Shown in pieces: positions 35,743 through 45,834 of a stretch of DNA of 64,000 bases (within the stretch, counting starts at the first letter, position 1; each line of letters starts with the position of its first letter). Position numbers and translations under genes: made by a program. The stretch lies in assembly GCF_018991925.1 (NCBI RefSeq), contig NW_024756809.1:62001-126000 (forward strand), given 5' to 3'. The DNA comes from Homarus americanus. Lineage: Eukaryota; Arthropoda; Malacostraca; Decapoda; Nephropidae. Under the pieces are notes generated by a model. That model saw nothing but the letters and a program-made list of their open reading frames with translations, made no database searches and was not told the origin of the DNA.

Positions 35743-35930
35743 ATCCATTCTTTCTCCCATAAATCTCCCTTTCTCACAAACTCCCTCCCACCCCTTATTC
35801 TCCCTTCCCTCACTCTCATCACTCTCCTTCCCTCCCATCGCCCCCCTCCCCCCATAACTCCCCATCCCACCCATCACCCACCTACACACCCATCACCCAC
35901 TCACCCTTCTCCCACACACACACAGGGCAG
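35647..35930. repeat. Polypyrimidine-rich stretch with (TTCC)n and (CT)n
   Basis: (CCTT)n at about 35649-35667 and (TC)n at about 35709-35739 lie within a C- and T-rich segment that ends in CACCCATCACCCAC-like repeats. Confidence 0.8.
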
Positions 35931-36150
35931 GGTTGAGACTGCTCGTCCTTCATGGGAGATATATCAAGATCTTGAACCAAAGTTTAAATTGGAAGATAAT
36001 TCTTAAGGGTATTAATAGAGGCAGAGTTTGAGTACGAATATAGATCTGGAAAAAAAAATTAGTATAGTCTCCCCTGGGCAGCTGACTCGAGGGGCTTTAA
36101 TATAATGATGATGATGAAAACTCTGGCGTGAAATTACAACGATTTGCTGT

Positions 36151-36151
<1 letters not shown>

Positions 36152-36196
<45 letters not shown>
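36152..36196. repeat. (GT)n microsatellite
   Basis: A perfect run of about 45 bases. Confidence 0.98.
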
Positions 36197-36197
<1 letters not shown>

Positions 36198-36522
36198 TCG
36201 TCGTCAAGAAGAACGTGTATTATATAGAACGAAACCTTAAGATATTTTTTACATTAAGCTCAGCACATTCTTAGCAGATACTGAGAAGATATAGTGAAGG
36301 TTTTGGTTTTAGGATTAGTTTAAAAAATTATCAGGTTTTATTCAGTATATTGTTTACTGAATGTTATTGAGAAATTAGTGTAGAACTTGTTAGGGAAATG
36401 TGTATTGTGTGTTTGTTGTTATTGAGAAATGTAAAACAAATACATGGATAATAGTTTGGGGAATTTGTTATGAGTCATTAGATACAGAATGGTTATAAAG
36501 TTGGAGTGTATTGATGGAAGTG

Positions 36523-36632
36523 AGGTTAGGTTAGTTTAGGTTAGAGTAGATTAGATTAGGTTAGGTTAGGTTAGTTTAGGTTAGGTTAGATTAGATTAGG
36601 TTAGGTAAGGTTTGGTTAGATTAGGTTATGGT
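36523..36632 (+). repeat. Interstitial TTAGG-type telomeric repeat, degenerate
   Basis: About twenty GGTTA-phased pentamers, mostly TTAGG with TTAGT, TTAGA and TAAGG variants, run for 110 bases. TTAGG is the ancestral arthropod telomere repeat. The flanks are ordinary AT-rich sequence, so this is internal, not a chromosome end. Confidence 0.85.
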
Positions 36633-36962
36633 AAAAAAAATTGAACATTTATTAGAATTCTACGTTATATAGTTATTAGAAATATTAAAAACATCAGTGC
36701 AATGTTACTTTTCCATCACTCTGTAGAAACTAAGGAGATATTTACCATCAAAATCCTCACATGATGAAAGGATAATGGGAAGAAAATGAGCTGAGAAAGT
36801 TTTTTGTTATGGTTTTAAAAAATAGCGGAGTGACTTAGTTTTTTTCCTATTTTTTTTCTTCGCGATTATTACACATACACCAAGGAAGAACTCTGTAGGT
36901 GAAGAGTAAAAAGTGTGCCTACGATTAGTACCTATGTTAGTCAGAGTTAATCTAGGGCTTCG
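36633..36962. other. Unique AT-rich spacer
   Basis: No gene recognised. Confidence 0.5.
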
Positions 36963-36964
36963 TA

Positions 36965-37095
36965 CAGTCGGGGGCAAGAGTTTTCTACCGCCCAAAATGA
37001 AGCAGCATCGACCCCAACACTCAAGGTAAGTCAGTTCGGAGACTCATTCACGTGACTCAGTTTTACGACGGAGAGCGAACTTTTGTCCCCGACTG
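36965..37095. mobile_element. Tc1/mariner-like MITE, about 131 bp
   Basis: The left end CAGTCGGGGGCAAGAGTT and the right end AACTTTTGTCCCCGACTG are inverted repeats with two mismatches, and both are flanked by TA (36963-36964 and 37096-37097), the target duplicated by Tc1/mariner elements. Weaker complementarity continues inward for about 20 more bases. The interior cannot encode a transposase. Confidence 0.7.
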
Positions 37096-37175
37096 TACCT
37101 GATCCAGGCTCCAGGTGACGAACATTGACGCCCATAGCACACCTCGTCAACACTATAACATGTTTAAGTGATGTT

Positions 37176-37398
37176 TTTAAGGTTATATGACATGATATAC
37201 ACAGGGGAATGAATAGGTTATATGACATGATATACACAGGGGAATGAATAGGTTATATGACATGATATACACGGGAATGAATTATATGACATGATATACA
37301 TAGGGGAATGAATAGGTTATATGACATGATATACACAGGGGAATGAATTATATGACATGATATACATAGGGGAATGAATAGCTTACATGACATGATAT
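37176..37398. repeat. 27-35 bp minisatellite, about seven copies
   Basis: The core is GGTTATATGACATGATATAC followed by ACAGGGGAATGAATA. Two units lack the AATAGG linker. The last units carry ATAGGGG. Confidence 0.93.
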
Positions 37399-38160
37399 GC
37401 GATTCAAGAGAGCAATAAGTCCAACATTAATCAAAATACTTGGAGTAAGAGTGAGCGAGAAGGACCCGGCAGGCAAGATACTGCGACAGACAGAGAAACC
37501 CATCTCCAGTATGTGGGGTTGCCAAGCCTTACAACACAATACGTAACTTCCCTCAATGTGATTAAGTTTTCATATCCAAATACAACGAACAACAGAAATG
37601 ACAAAAGAAGGTCATATTAAGCGGATAAAAATAAACAAATATTTATGTAGGACAGGGAAAATGTGATGTGGTAGTTATGCATGCATCTTGGGAAGCAGCT
37701 CAAATATGTCAGGATATTTTAATAAAGACGAGATATTATTGGTGAGCAGAGCAATGTTCGTCTGGGGTATTTATGAGGTAATATTTTGTAGTGTCACTTA
37801 TACTTGGTGTTGCTGGGGGTTCTGGTGTGTGTCCCAACCTAACGCCGTCGTCCCGAGAACACCTACTCACCGTGAAGATAACGTCGTACTGGTCACTTTT
37901 GGTCAGCTTATCTTGTGCTAACGGTAAGCACTGGAACGCTGGGTAGACATTCTCAATATTGGTCGACCACACGAGCGTGTGGTGGGCAAACACTCCATCC
38001 TCAGGCTACACTGATGTCCCAGTTGGTGACATTCGACATTTTCGCCACTGCTGAACCGCAGGTTGGACCTCCAGCATTCACTGTACACCTCCTCTTATAT
38101 GTAAAAGAAAGATGCAGCAGTGGCCGGGTCCACAGGGCTCCCTTATGATAGAGCGGACGG
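37399..38160. other. Unique region
   Basis: Non-repetitive. Overlapping open frames of 77-85 codons on both strands at 37688-38148 have no recognisable motif. I see no gene. Confidence 0.45.
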
Positions 38161-38162
38161 GT

Positions 38163-38282
38163 GTTAAGGGAACGTCAGCTTAAGGGAACGTCAGCTTAAG
38201 GGAACGTCAACTTAAGGGAACGTCAACTTAAGGGAACGTCCGTTTAAGTTGACGTCCCCTTAAGCCGACGTCCCCTTCCTTG
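38163..38282. repeat. 16-bp minisatellite that inverts on itself
   Basis: Five forward copies of CTTAAGGGAACGTCAG (or ...TCAA) to 38242 are followed by two to three inverted copies (GTTGACGTCCCCTTAAG) to about 38280. The arms at 38211-38231 and 38244-38264 pair over about 21 bases with one mismatch. A single outlying inverted-type copy, TGCTGACGTTCCCTGAAG, lies at about 38295-38312. Confidence 0.92.
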
Positions 38283-38312
38283 GTGATATTCCTTTGCTGA
38301 CGTTCCCTGAAG

Positions 38313-38990
38313 CAGCTTTCATAGTCCTCCACCACTGTTGTCACCTCCTCCCTTCACCACTTCTTCACGTGTTAACTAGTGTGTCTCGCCTCCCCGTCGA
38401 GTTTGTAAAGCTGTACTGTCCTCTCCTGCAGCAGTTCCTGAGTCGACACTTGATCTTAAAGTATAATATTCTGTGTTGCTCTAAAATTTCAGATTTCTGT
38501 TGGTTCATATCCCAGTGTTCAGTTTTTGTTCAACTCACGAGTAAAATTGGATGTGATTTATGTTACTGATCACCGCCTGTTCATTCCTGCTCACTGTGGG
38601 GTTAAAATGTCATATTTGTGGAGTTTATCACTAAAAAAGATTTCCATTATAATTATCGGTTTCATAATTACACGCTGAAACGATTACTAAAGGTCAGGTG
38701 TTATCAAGGTAAGAAGAATTAATCGGAAACTATGTAAGATAACCCCAGTATGTGTCCCAGTTAATGTGGCGTAACTCTGAAGTTATGACACAACCTGGAA
38801 CTATTGATGATGTTGTCAAACTGCAGCCACACCTGCCTGGGGGCTGGGCAGCACTGTGTTTAACTTAAATGTTGAGTGAAATTTATTATTGAAATTATGA
38901 ATTTTAGATGCAAATGAATCTTACGATTTTGGAGGATGAAAGTGTGTTTGTGTATAATTATAAAGTTTAAATCTTGCATATAAGAGGAAG
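38313..38990. other. Unique region
   Basis: No gene recognised. Confidence 0.5.
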
Positions 38991-38994
38991 TGCG

Positions 38995-39225
38995 AGGTGT
39001 GCATAATGGACTCGGTGTGAGATGGTGGATACGGATCACACGGGGACAAGGAGACACAGCGTGGCCGGTACTGCACTCGACCACCTCCACTTTGCCATGT
39101 GTGAAAGTTAATCACCCATTTAAACCTCGTTGGAACTGGAATGCCCCGGGATCGAATCAACAGCCTTTAGGAGAGGGAGTGAGCATTGTATACACTCGAC
39201 AGCCCGCACCCTGTAAATCACTAAA
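38995..39225 (-). mobile_element. tRNA-derived SINE copy, minus strand
   Basis: On the minus strand, GATTCGATCCCGGGGCATTCC (39165 downward) matches the B box and following bases of the 28.5 kb copy. It is followed by AAATGGG, a GGAGGTGGTCGAGTGCAG block and GGCCACGCTGTGTCTCC, the same order as there. The A-box region is less clear. Confidence 0.7.
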
Positions 39226-39385
39226 CAAGAAACAAACGGTGTAACTCTCCCATTAACGGTGAATTGAAATGCACAAGTGACTTTTGACGAGTTGTTTTGA
39301 TGACAAGTGAAACAGAAATGATTTAGAGAAGAGTTGGTGTTATCTCAGAGGATTTTAAGTGTTGCTAAGTGGACACGTCATCTGT

Positions 39386-39575
39386 GTAGGAACAGTGCCA
39401 GGGGTAAAGTGACTGATGATGTGTAGGAAGAGTGCCAAAGGTATTGTGTAGGAATAGTGCCAAGGATAAAATGACGGATAATGATGTGTAGGAACAGTGC
39501 CAAAGGTATTGTGTAGGAATAGTGCCAAGGATAAAATGACGGATAATGATGTGTAGGAACAGTGCCGGAGGTAAA
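39386..39575. repeat. 65-bp tandem repeat, just under three copies
   Basis: Units contain GTGTAGGAACAGTGCCAAAG, then a half-unit echo GTGTAGGAATAGTGCCAAGG and AAAATGACGGATAATGAT. Each unit therefore holds two diverged copies of a roughly 30-bp ancestor, a simple higher-order repeat. Confidence 0.9.
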
Positions 39576-39846
39576 GTAACATACTCGTACAGTGCCGTGA
39601 GTTGAAGCAGGAGTCTTGGAGCTGGTTATCTTCTGCCCAACACTGCTCCCTAGACGATAACAAGTGTCTAGTCGTCATCGTTAACGTGGCCACAACTCAT
39701 TGTCACACGTGGCTGGTAATTTCCCCAACATGACGCACATCGCTGAATTTATTGTGACGTTTTACCCTCGTACGTCAACAGGTGTACCGGTGTGCTGTTT
39801 GTCTCGTGTATCGTTGTTAATGTTTACAACTTCTTGTGTTTACTAA

Positions 39847-40108
39847 CTTTACCCCCTCCCCTCCCTTCCCTCTCCTTCCCTTCCCTCCCCTCCCCTTCCC
39901 CCTCCCCTCGTTCCCCCTTCCTTCGTTCCTCCTTCCCCCCTCCCTCTCCCCTCCTTCCCCCTTCCCCTCTTCCCTCTCCCCTCCTTCCCCTTCCCCTCCT
40001 CCCTCTCCCCTCCTTCCCCTTCTCTTCCCCTTCCCCTCTTCCTCCTTCCCCTTTCCCCTCTTCCCTCCTTCCCCCTTCCCCTCCTCCCCCCTCCCCCCTT
40101 CCCTCGAG
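39847..40108. repeat. (CCCCTTCC)-type polypyrimidine tract, about 260 bp
   Basis: The plus strand is almost pure C and T in runs of CCCCTCC, CCCCTTCC and CCCCCTTCC. The complementary strand has dozens of GGGG runs separated by one to four bases, a layout able to form G-quadruplexes or triplex DNA. All three plus frames and minus frames are open for 80-130 codons only because of this composition. Confidence 0.95.
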
Positions 40109-40164
40109 TAGTCAAGAATCTCTAGTCCAGGTGATAACTGGTCCTCCTCACCTGTCACTCCCTA

Positions 40165-40290
40165 AGCTGGGTCGTCCCTGATCCGGTCATCCCTGGAATA
40201 AGCCGAGTCATCCCTGGAATAAGCCGAGTCATCCCTGGAATAAGCTGAGTCATCCTTAGAATAAGCTGGGTCGTCCCTGGAATAAACTGG
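40165..40290. repeat. 25-27 bp minisatellite, about five copies
   Basis: The core is GGAATAAGCCGAGTCATCCC, with CTGAGTCATCCTTA and CTGGGTCGTCCC variants at the edges. Confidence 0.93.
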
Positions 40291-40451
40291 TTTAAACTGG
40301 CCACTGTGCTTGTGAATAATAATTATTATTTTCTAGCTGTTAAAATAATTACAGTTTACAATGTCAATATATTTTGGTCAGTGAGGTTAACAACTTTTAA
40401 TGATTAATAAATGTGGTATAAAAAATTAATTGTGATTAATTTAGTTCTCGT

Positions 40452-42162
40452 TTACTGTGACTGTGTGTTATAGGGTTACAGTCATTATGGTGGTTGACTG
40501 TGACTGTGTGTTATAGGATTACAGTCATTATGGTGGTTGACTGTGACTGTGTGTTATAGGATTACAGTCATTATGGTGGTTGACTGTGACGTGTGTTATA
40601 GGGTTACAGTCATTATGGTGGTTGACTGTGACGTGTGTTATAGGGTTACAGTCATTATGGTGGTTGACTGTGACGTGTGTTATAGGGTTAGTCATTATGG
40701 TGGTTGACTGTGACGTGTGTTATAGGGTTACAGTCATTATGGTGGTTGACTGTGACGTGTGTTATAGGGTTACAGTCATTATGGTGGTTGACTGTGACGT
40801 GTGTTATAGGTTACAGTCATTATGGTGGTTGACTGTGACGTGTGGTATAGGGTTACAGTCATTATGGTGGTTGACTGTGACGTGTGTTATAGGGTTACAG
40901 TCATTATGGTGGTTGACTGTGACGTGTGTGTTGACTGTGACGTGTGTTATGAGGGTTACAGTCATAATGGTGGTTAGCTACGTGTGGTATAGGGTTACAG
41001 TCATTATGGTGGTTGACTGTGACGTGTGTTATAGGGTTACAGTCATTATGGTGGTTGACTGTGACGTGTGGTATAGGGTTACAGTCATTATGGTGGTTGA
41101 CTGTGACGTGTGGTATAGGATTACAGTCATTATGGTGGTTGACTGTGACGTGTGTTATAGGGTTACAGTCATTATGGTTGTTGACTGTGACGTGTGGTAT
41201 AGGGTTACAGTCATTATGGTGGTTGACTGTGACGTGTGGTATAGGATTACAGTCATTATGGTGGTTGACTGTGACGTATGTTATAGGATTACAGTCATTA
41301 TGGTGGTTGACTGTGACGTGTGGTATAGGGTTACAGTCATTATGGTGGTTGACTGTGACGTGTGTTATAGGGTTACAGTCATTATGGTGGTTTACTGTGA
41401 CGTGTGTTATAGGGTTACAGTCATTATGGTGGTTGACTGTGACGTATGTTATAGGATTACAGTCATTATGGTGGTTGACTGTGACGTGTGGTATAGGGTT
41501 ACAGTCATTATGGTGGTTGACTGTGACGTGTGTTATAGGGTTACAGTCATTATGGTGGTTTACTGTGACGTGTGTTATAGGGTTACAGTCATTATGGTGG
41601 TTGACTGTGACGTGTGTTATAGGATTACAGTCATTATGGTGGTTGACTGTGACGTGTGTTATAGGGTTACAGTCATTATGGTGGTTGACTGTGACGTGTG
41701 TTATAGGATTACAGTCATTATGGTGGTTGACTGTGACGTGTGTTATAGGGTTACAGTCATTATGGTGGTTGACTGTGACGTGTGGTATAGGGTTACAGTC
41801 ATTATGGTGGTTGACTGTGACGTGTGGTATAGGATTACAGTCATTATGGTGGTTGACTGTGACGTGTGTTATAGGGTTACAGTCATTATGGTTGTTGACT
41901 GTGACGTGTGGTATAGGGTTACAGTCATTATGGTGGTTGACTGTGACGTGTGTTATTGGGTTACAGTCATTATGGTGGTTGACTGTGACGTGTGGTATAG
42001 GGTTACAGTCATTATGGTGGTTGACTGTGACGTGTGGTATAGGGTTACAGTCATTATGGTGGTTGACTGTGACGTGTGGTATACAATCATTATGGTGGTT
42101 GACTGTGACGTGTTATAGAATTACAATCATTATGGTGGTTGACTGTGACGTGGTATAGGGTA
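40452..42162. repeat. 42-bp minisatellite, about 41 copies
   Basis: The core is TTATAGGGTTACAGTCATTA followed by TGGTGGTTGACTGTGACGTGTG. The first two or three units are 44 bp (GACTGTGACTGTGTG). Each unit holds the inverted pair ACAGTCA and TGACTGT, ten bases apart. The 42-bp period gives two nearly stop-free plus frames (512 and 381 codons) with 14-residue periodicity. The existence of two equally good frames argues against a gene. Confidence 0.97.
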
Positions 42163-42485
42163 ACAAAACATTATGCTATTGGGATCGTGATGTGTGGGTT
42201 ACAGCCATTATGGTGCTGACTGTGTTGTGTGGGGTTACAGCCATTATGTTGGCTTGACTGTGTTTAATATTATTGTTAGCTAAAAGTCAATCAAGGTAGT
42301 ATATACATGTCACTTTATCCACAGAGAGACAACAGGAAATATACCATTGTCCTTCCATTCGTTCCTGTCAAATGTTTTTCCGCCGAGTATATTCATTGAT
42401 GTCCATTTGTGTAGTATGTTTAGTATGCTGGAGATTATCGCGTATACTGGTAAATCTTAGTCATCTCAGAGTTTTAACCCCCCGA
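42163..42485. other. Array fade-out and unique spacer
   Basis: Two or three diverged units (GGGTTACAGCCATTATG) extend the 42-bp array to about 42255, after which the sequence is unique. Confidence 0.6.
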
Positions 42486-42488
42486 CTT

Positions 42489-42640
42489 AGGTCAAGCACA
42501 GGTAGGTAAGGTCAAGCACAGGTAGGTAAGGTCAAGCACAGGTAGGTAAGGTCAAACACAGGTAGGTAAGGTCAAGCACAGGTAGGTAAGGTCAGGCGCA
42601 GGTAGGTAAGGTCAAGCACAGGTAGGTAAGGTCAAGCATG
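42489..42640. repeat. 21-bp minisatellite, seven copies, each with a splice-donor-like AGGTAAG
   Basis: The unit is GGTCAAGCACAGGTAGGTAA plus G. Only two units differ (AAACACA and AGGCGCA). Each unit contains AG|GTAAGG, a near-perfect match to the animal 5' splice-site consensus. Confidence 0.96.
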
Positions 42641-42699
42641 GTCTTCGTATCCCGTATTGTCTGTGGATGGTGTTAATTTTTGTCGTGAAGTGAACCTAT

Positions 42700-42714
42700 G
42701 AGGGTTTTTTTTCT

Positions 42715-42745
<31 letters not shown>
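42700..42745. repeat. T-rich homopolymer cluster
   Basis: Four runs of eight to ten T separated by C or G. Confidence 0.95.
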
Positions 42746-42799
42746 TGGCTGAGTAATTTTATTTGTAGTCGTTTTCGGTCGTATAGGGATGAGTCGTTT

Positions 42800-43135
42800 C
42801 CGTCGGTTGTTGTTGTATATAAGAGCCACTACCTCCTAAGATGTCCCCACACACAACGCTTCCGTGACGCCTGCTGGACCACCACTCCACGACCCCCTGA
42901 CGGAGACACGATGATCCTCCCCATACTGGCCAGATACTATGTAAATAACATTGATTATGTGTTAAAGGAATATCCTTCCTTCCTTAGGCTTTAGTGAGCC
43001 CCTTTATAATATTTATACTGTATATACTTGTGACACTTGCCAGATGCTTCTGGTGTCATTGTACAGGGGTACCTAGTGACAGCACTAGGATCCCGCTTCC
43101 TCTATCAAGGGATAAACAATTGAAATTGAAATTGT
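42800..43135 (+). mobile_element. Probable LINE 3' end (second family), C-terminal fragment and tail
   Basis: The plus frame ending at the stop 42992-42994 contains HYLLRCPHTQRFRDACW, resembling the H-x-L-x-x-C-P segment found near the C-terminus of many LINE ORF2 proteins, then about 45 more residues. The following 120 bases end in AATTGAAATTGAAATTG (43118-43134), a short hexamer tail like those closing several non-LTR families. No reverse transcriptase or RNase H core is present. The family call rests on motif memory only. Confidence 0.45.
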
Positions 43136-43229
43136 ATATAAGAGGTCGTTGCCACGCTCGTTCATATACCTGTTGTCGTTGAGGTTGATTTACATACAGA
43201 AGAGATATTGTTTATTTGTCGCGTTTTTC

Positions 43230-43230
<1 letters not shown>

Positions 43231-43327
<97 letters not shown>
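43231..43327. repeat. (GT)n microsatellite, about 96 bp
   Basis: One of the two longest perfect dinucleotide runs in the window. Confidence 0.98.
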
Positions 43328-43328
<1 letters not shown>

Positions 43329-43452
43329 CTGATAATGGTTCGTGAAATAATCCTAGTAGGATAAATGTGTTGTGTCGCTCAACTCAATTTCATTATTCCT
43401 TTGGCGTTTAAATGTTTTATATGAGGATGTTGTGAAGTGTTCCAATAAATAC

Positions 43453-43487
43453 ACAACGCAACGCAACACAACACAACACAACACAAT
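43453..43487. repeat. (CAACA)n pentanucleotide tract
   Basis: Seven units; the first two read CAACG. Confidence 0.95.
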
Positions 43488-43664
43488 GATAACTGATGTA
43501 CAAATATATTTCAGATTTAGTAATGAGGAATTTTGTTTATCTATGATTGAACTTATTAGTGTTGATTAGTGTTGTTAATAAGTCTGTGAATATTACCGTT
43601 GTTATTAACTGTAGTTGAATATTAATGTTATTGGTCTATGAATATATTAACGTTGATGAAGAGG

Positions 43665-43815
43665 TGTCACGGCGGTGGGGTAGATGCAGTCACACTTCAT
43701 TCTGACCTAAGGTTCATTGGTTCCTATATGTGGGGCGCTCCCATTCGATCCAGCTGTCAATGTGTACCTGAACTGACTTCGGTTGAGGGAGGTGAAGGTG
43801 CTTAGTTGTGATGTC
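43665..43815 (+). mobile_element. Degraded tRNA-derived SINE copy
   Basis: It contains CCATTCGATCCAGCTGTCAA, TGTGTACCTGAACTGAC and GGTTGAGGGAGGTGAAGGTG, parallel to the 8.77 kb copy (CCAGCTGTGAATGGGTACC, then GGTTGGGGAGATGGAGGTAG). Confidence 0.55.
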
Positions 43816-44515
43816 GCCTACTCTTCCTCCTTGATGATTGGTAAGTGTTAGTGGGATGGTTTATTACAGGTTGATATTACTACACACACACACACACACA
43901 TTTTCACACTTACATACGCACATACACACACCCACACACACACACACCACCCAAAACATCACCCAAATTTAAGGTTGACTCCCCTGCTGTTATGTATGGG
44001 ACAATATAATACACGTTTAAGATGTCTTGGTAGTGGAAGACGTACTGTACTGTAACTAAACCTTTCAACACCGTGATGAAAAAACTTTTGTCTCGTTCGT
44101 CCACAACAAGTGACTGTTTACATCTCAGTGGAGGAGAACGCAGGGTGATGTGTTAGTCTGATGCTGGTGTGTGTGTGTGTGTGTCTCATGTGTTTTGTGT
44201 CCTCATGTGTCCTGTGTCCCTCATGTGTCCCTCATGTGTTTTTTTATATTTACGTGTTATCAATTGTTCTGCGTTATAGCCAAGACACTGGTACCTGAGT
44301 GTTATACCAAGATTATAGATAACAACTATAACCTGAATGTTATACCAAGTTATAGATGACACAACGAAATGGCTGAGAGTTTAATATCGAGGTTTATCTG
44401 TTTTAATTATGTTGTTGGGTTATATTGAAGTAGGTTTAAGGATTAGCTTACTTAGTAGAAGTTATTGGATATTATTATGATGGTATGAAGGCCGATGATA
44501 GCTGAGAGGTATTTT
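43816..44515. other. Unique region with short (CA)n, (GT)n and small duplications
   Basis: (AC)n at about 43883-43901 and 43920-43948, (GT)n at about 44167-44184, CTCATGTGTCC repeats at about 44184-44240, and a 45-base direct duplication around GTTATACCAAG (44300-44310 and 44339-44349). No gene recognised. Confidence 0.6.
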
Positions 44516-44518
44516 AAA

Positions 44519-44778
44519 CTTGAGAGAGAGAAGGAAAGAGGGAGGGAGGGAGGAGGGAGAGAATGAGGGAGGGAGGGAGAGAATGAGGGTGGGAGAGAAT
44601 GAGGGAGGGAAGGATGAGAGAATGGGGGAGGTGAGAGAATGAGGGAGGGAGAGAATGAGGGTGGGAGAGAATGAGGGAGGGAGGGAAGGGTGAGAGAATG
44701 GGGGAGGTGAGAGAATGAGGGAGGGAAGGGTGAAAGGGAGGGAGAGAATGAACGAGGGAGGGAGGGAGGAGAGAGATA
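44519..44778. repeat. Purine-rich minisatellite, GAGGGAGGGAGAGAATGA units
   Basis: Variable units of GAGGGAGG plus GAGAATGA, with one block of about 105 bases (about 44555-44660) repeated in the next 100 bases. The plus strand is nearly all purine. Confidence 0.93.
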
Positions 44779-45800
44779 ATTTTTATATACATTTCTGAAG
44801 TTTTCTTTTCTTTGGTAATGACATAAAATAACTGCTAAATCATTTGGTTTTTAATTGCCAGTTCGCTCGTTAACAACCTTGGTGACGCTGGATGAAACAC
44901 GAATCTTGAAAAAATAATTACATGCAGAAAAAAAATATATATATATACATACCATTAATTACCATTTGTCTTTCACTATTGATCTTGTACATGGAGGTTC
45001 TTACTTGGTTGGATATACCATAATTCTCTAAGTAATAATTGGTTAGGTTAGGTTTTAGATAGAGTTGTTCCATGGGTTTCTCGAGGTCAGAAATTACAGT
45101 AAAATGTAATGTTAGTTTTTTCTCGTAGTCACTGACCATTAAAATCAGAGGCGTCATTTACCTTCTTTTTTCTCGTACGTAAAGCTGAGTTGGGTGATCA
45201 CCGTAATTAAATATTAATAACCAGTGGAGCCTCCTGCATCAAACGCTGCCTAAGATATACTAGTCCTTAATTAATTACCTCTCGCATAATTGCTTTCATA
45301 AATTCAGTAATGGCTGTATCTGGTGCCGTGCTAGAGAGCCAGCTGTGTTGAGGACATTACTCCAGTCTTCACCAAATACCGTCTATTGTTTGGGTCTCGT
45401 TTATTATGACAACAAAACAGTATAACATGGGTGGCAGCAGTGTCAGAGCCATTTATAAGATTAGAAAAATATATTATCACACTTACGTTATACTGTGTTG
45501 TGATGTTTTTTTAATAGATAATGATTAAAATGTTTTATATATAATAAGAGGATTTGTGTCCACCAGTATGTCAACAAAGTAGTCACCAACAACAGCACTT
45601 CATAATATCCTCACCTTCTCGCTCCTAACTAATAGTTTACGATGATATATGTAAATTGGGGAACATATTGGGGGATATATGACCGTTTTATTGTTATATA
45701 TTACTCCAAGTACCGTTAACGACCACCAACTCTCTCAAGTTGTGCGTCAGAGTTGACTGAGGAGAATAATTGTGAACTGTGATTATTACTGCAACTAATC
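44779..45800. other. Unique AT-rich region
   Basis: About 1 kb without array, gene or recognised element. GGTTAGGTTAGGTTTTAG at 45043-45058 is a minimal TTAGG patch. Confidence 0.5.

Positions 45801-45831
<31 letters not shown>
45801..45831. repeat. (GT)n microsatellite
   Basis: About 31 bases ending in GCGCGC, directly before the LINE tail. Confidence 0.97.

Positions 45832-45833
<2 letters not shown>

Positions 45834-45834
<1 letters not shown>

Noticed and set aside
37040..37060. Palindromic GTGACTCA-like AP-1 site inside the MITE
   Set aside because: A single short motif within a mobile element is expected by chance.
42700..42990. A separate host gene at the 98-codon plus frame ending at 42994
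   Set aside because: Its N-terminal third is a poly-T translation, and its C-terminal part fits a LINE end better than a host gene.
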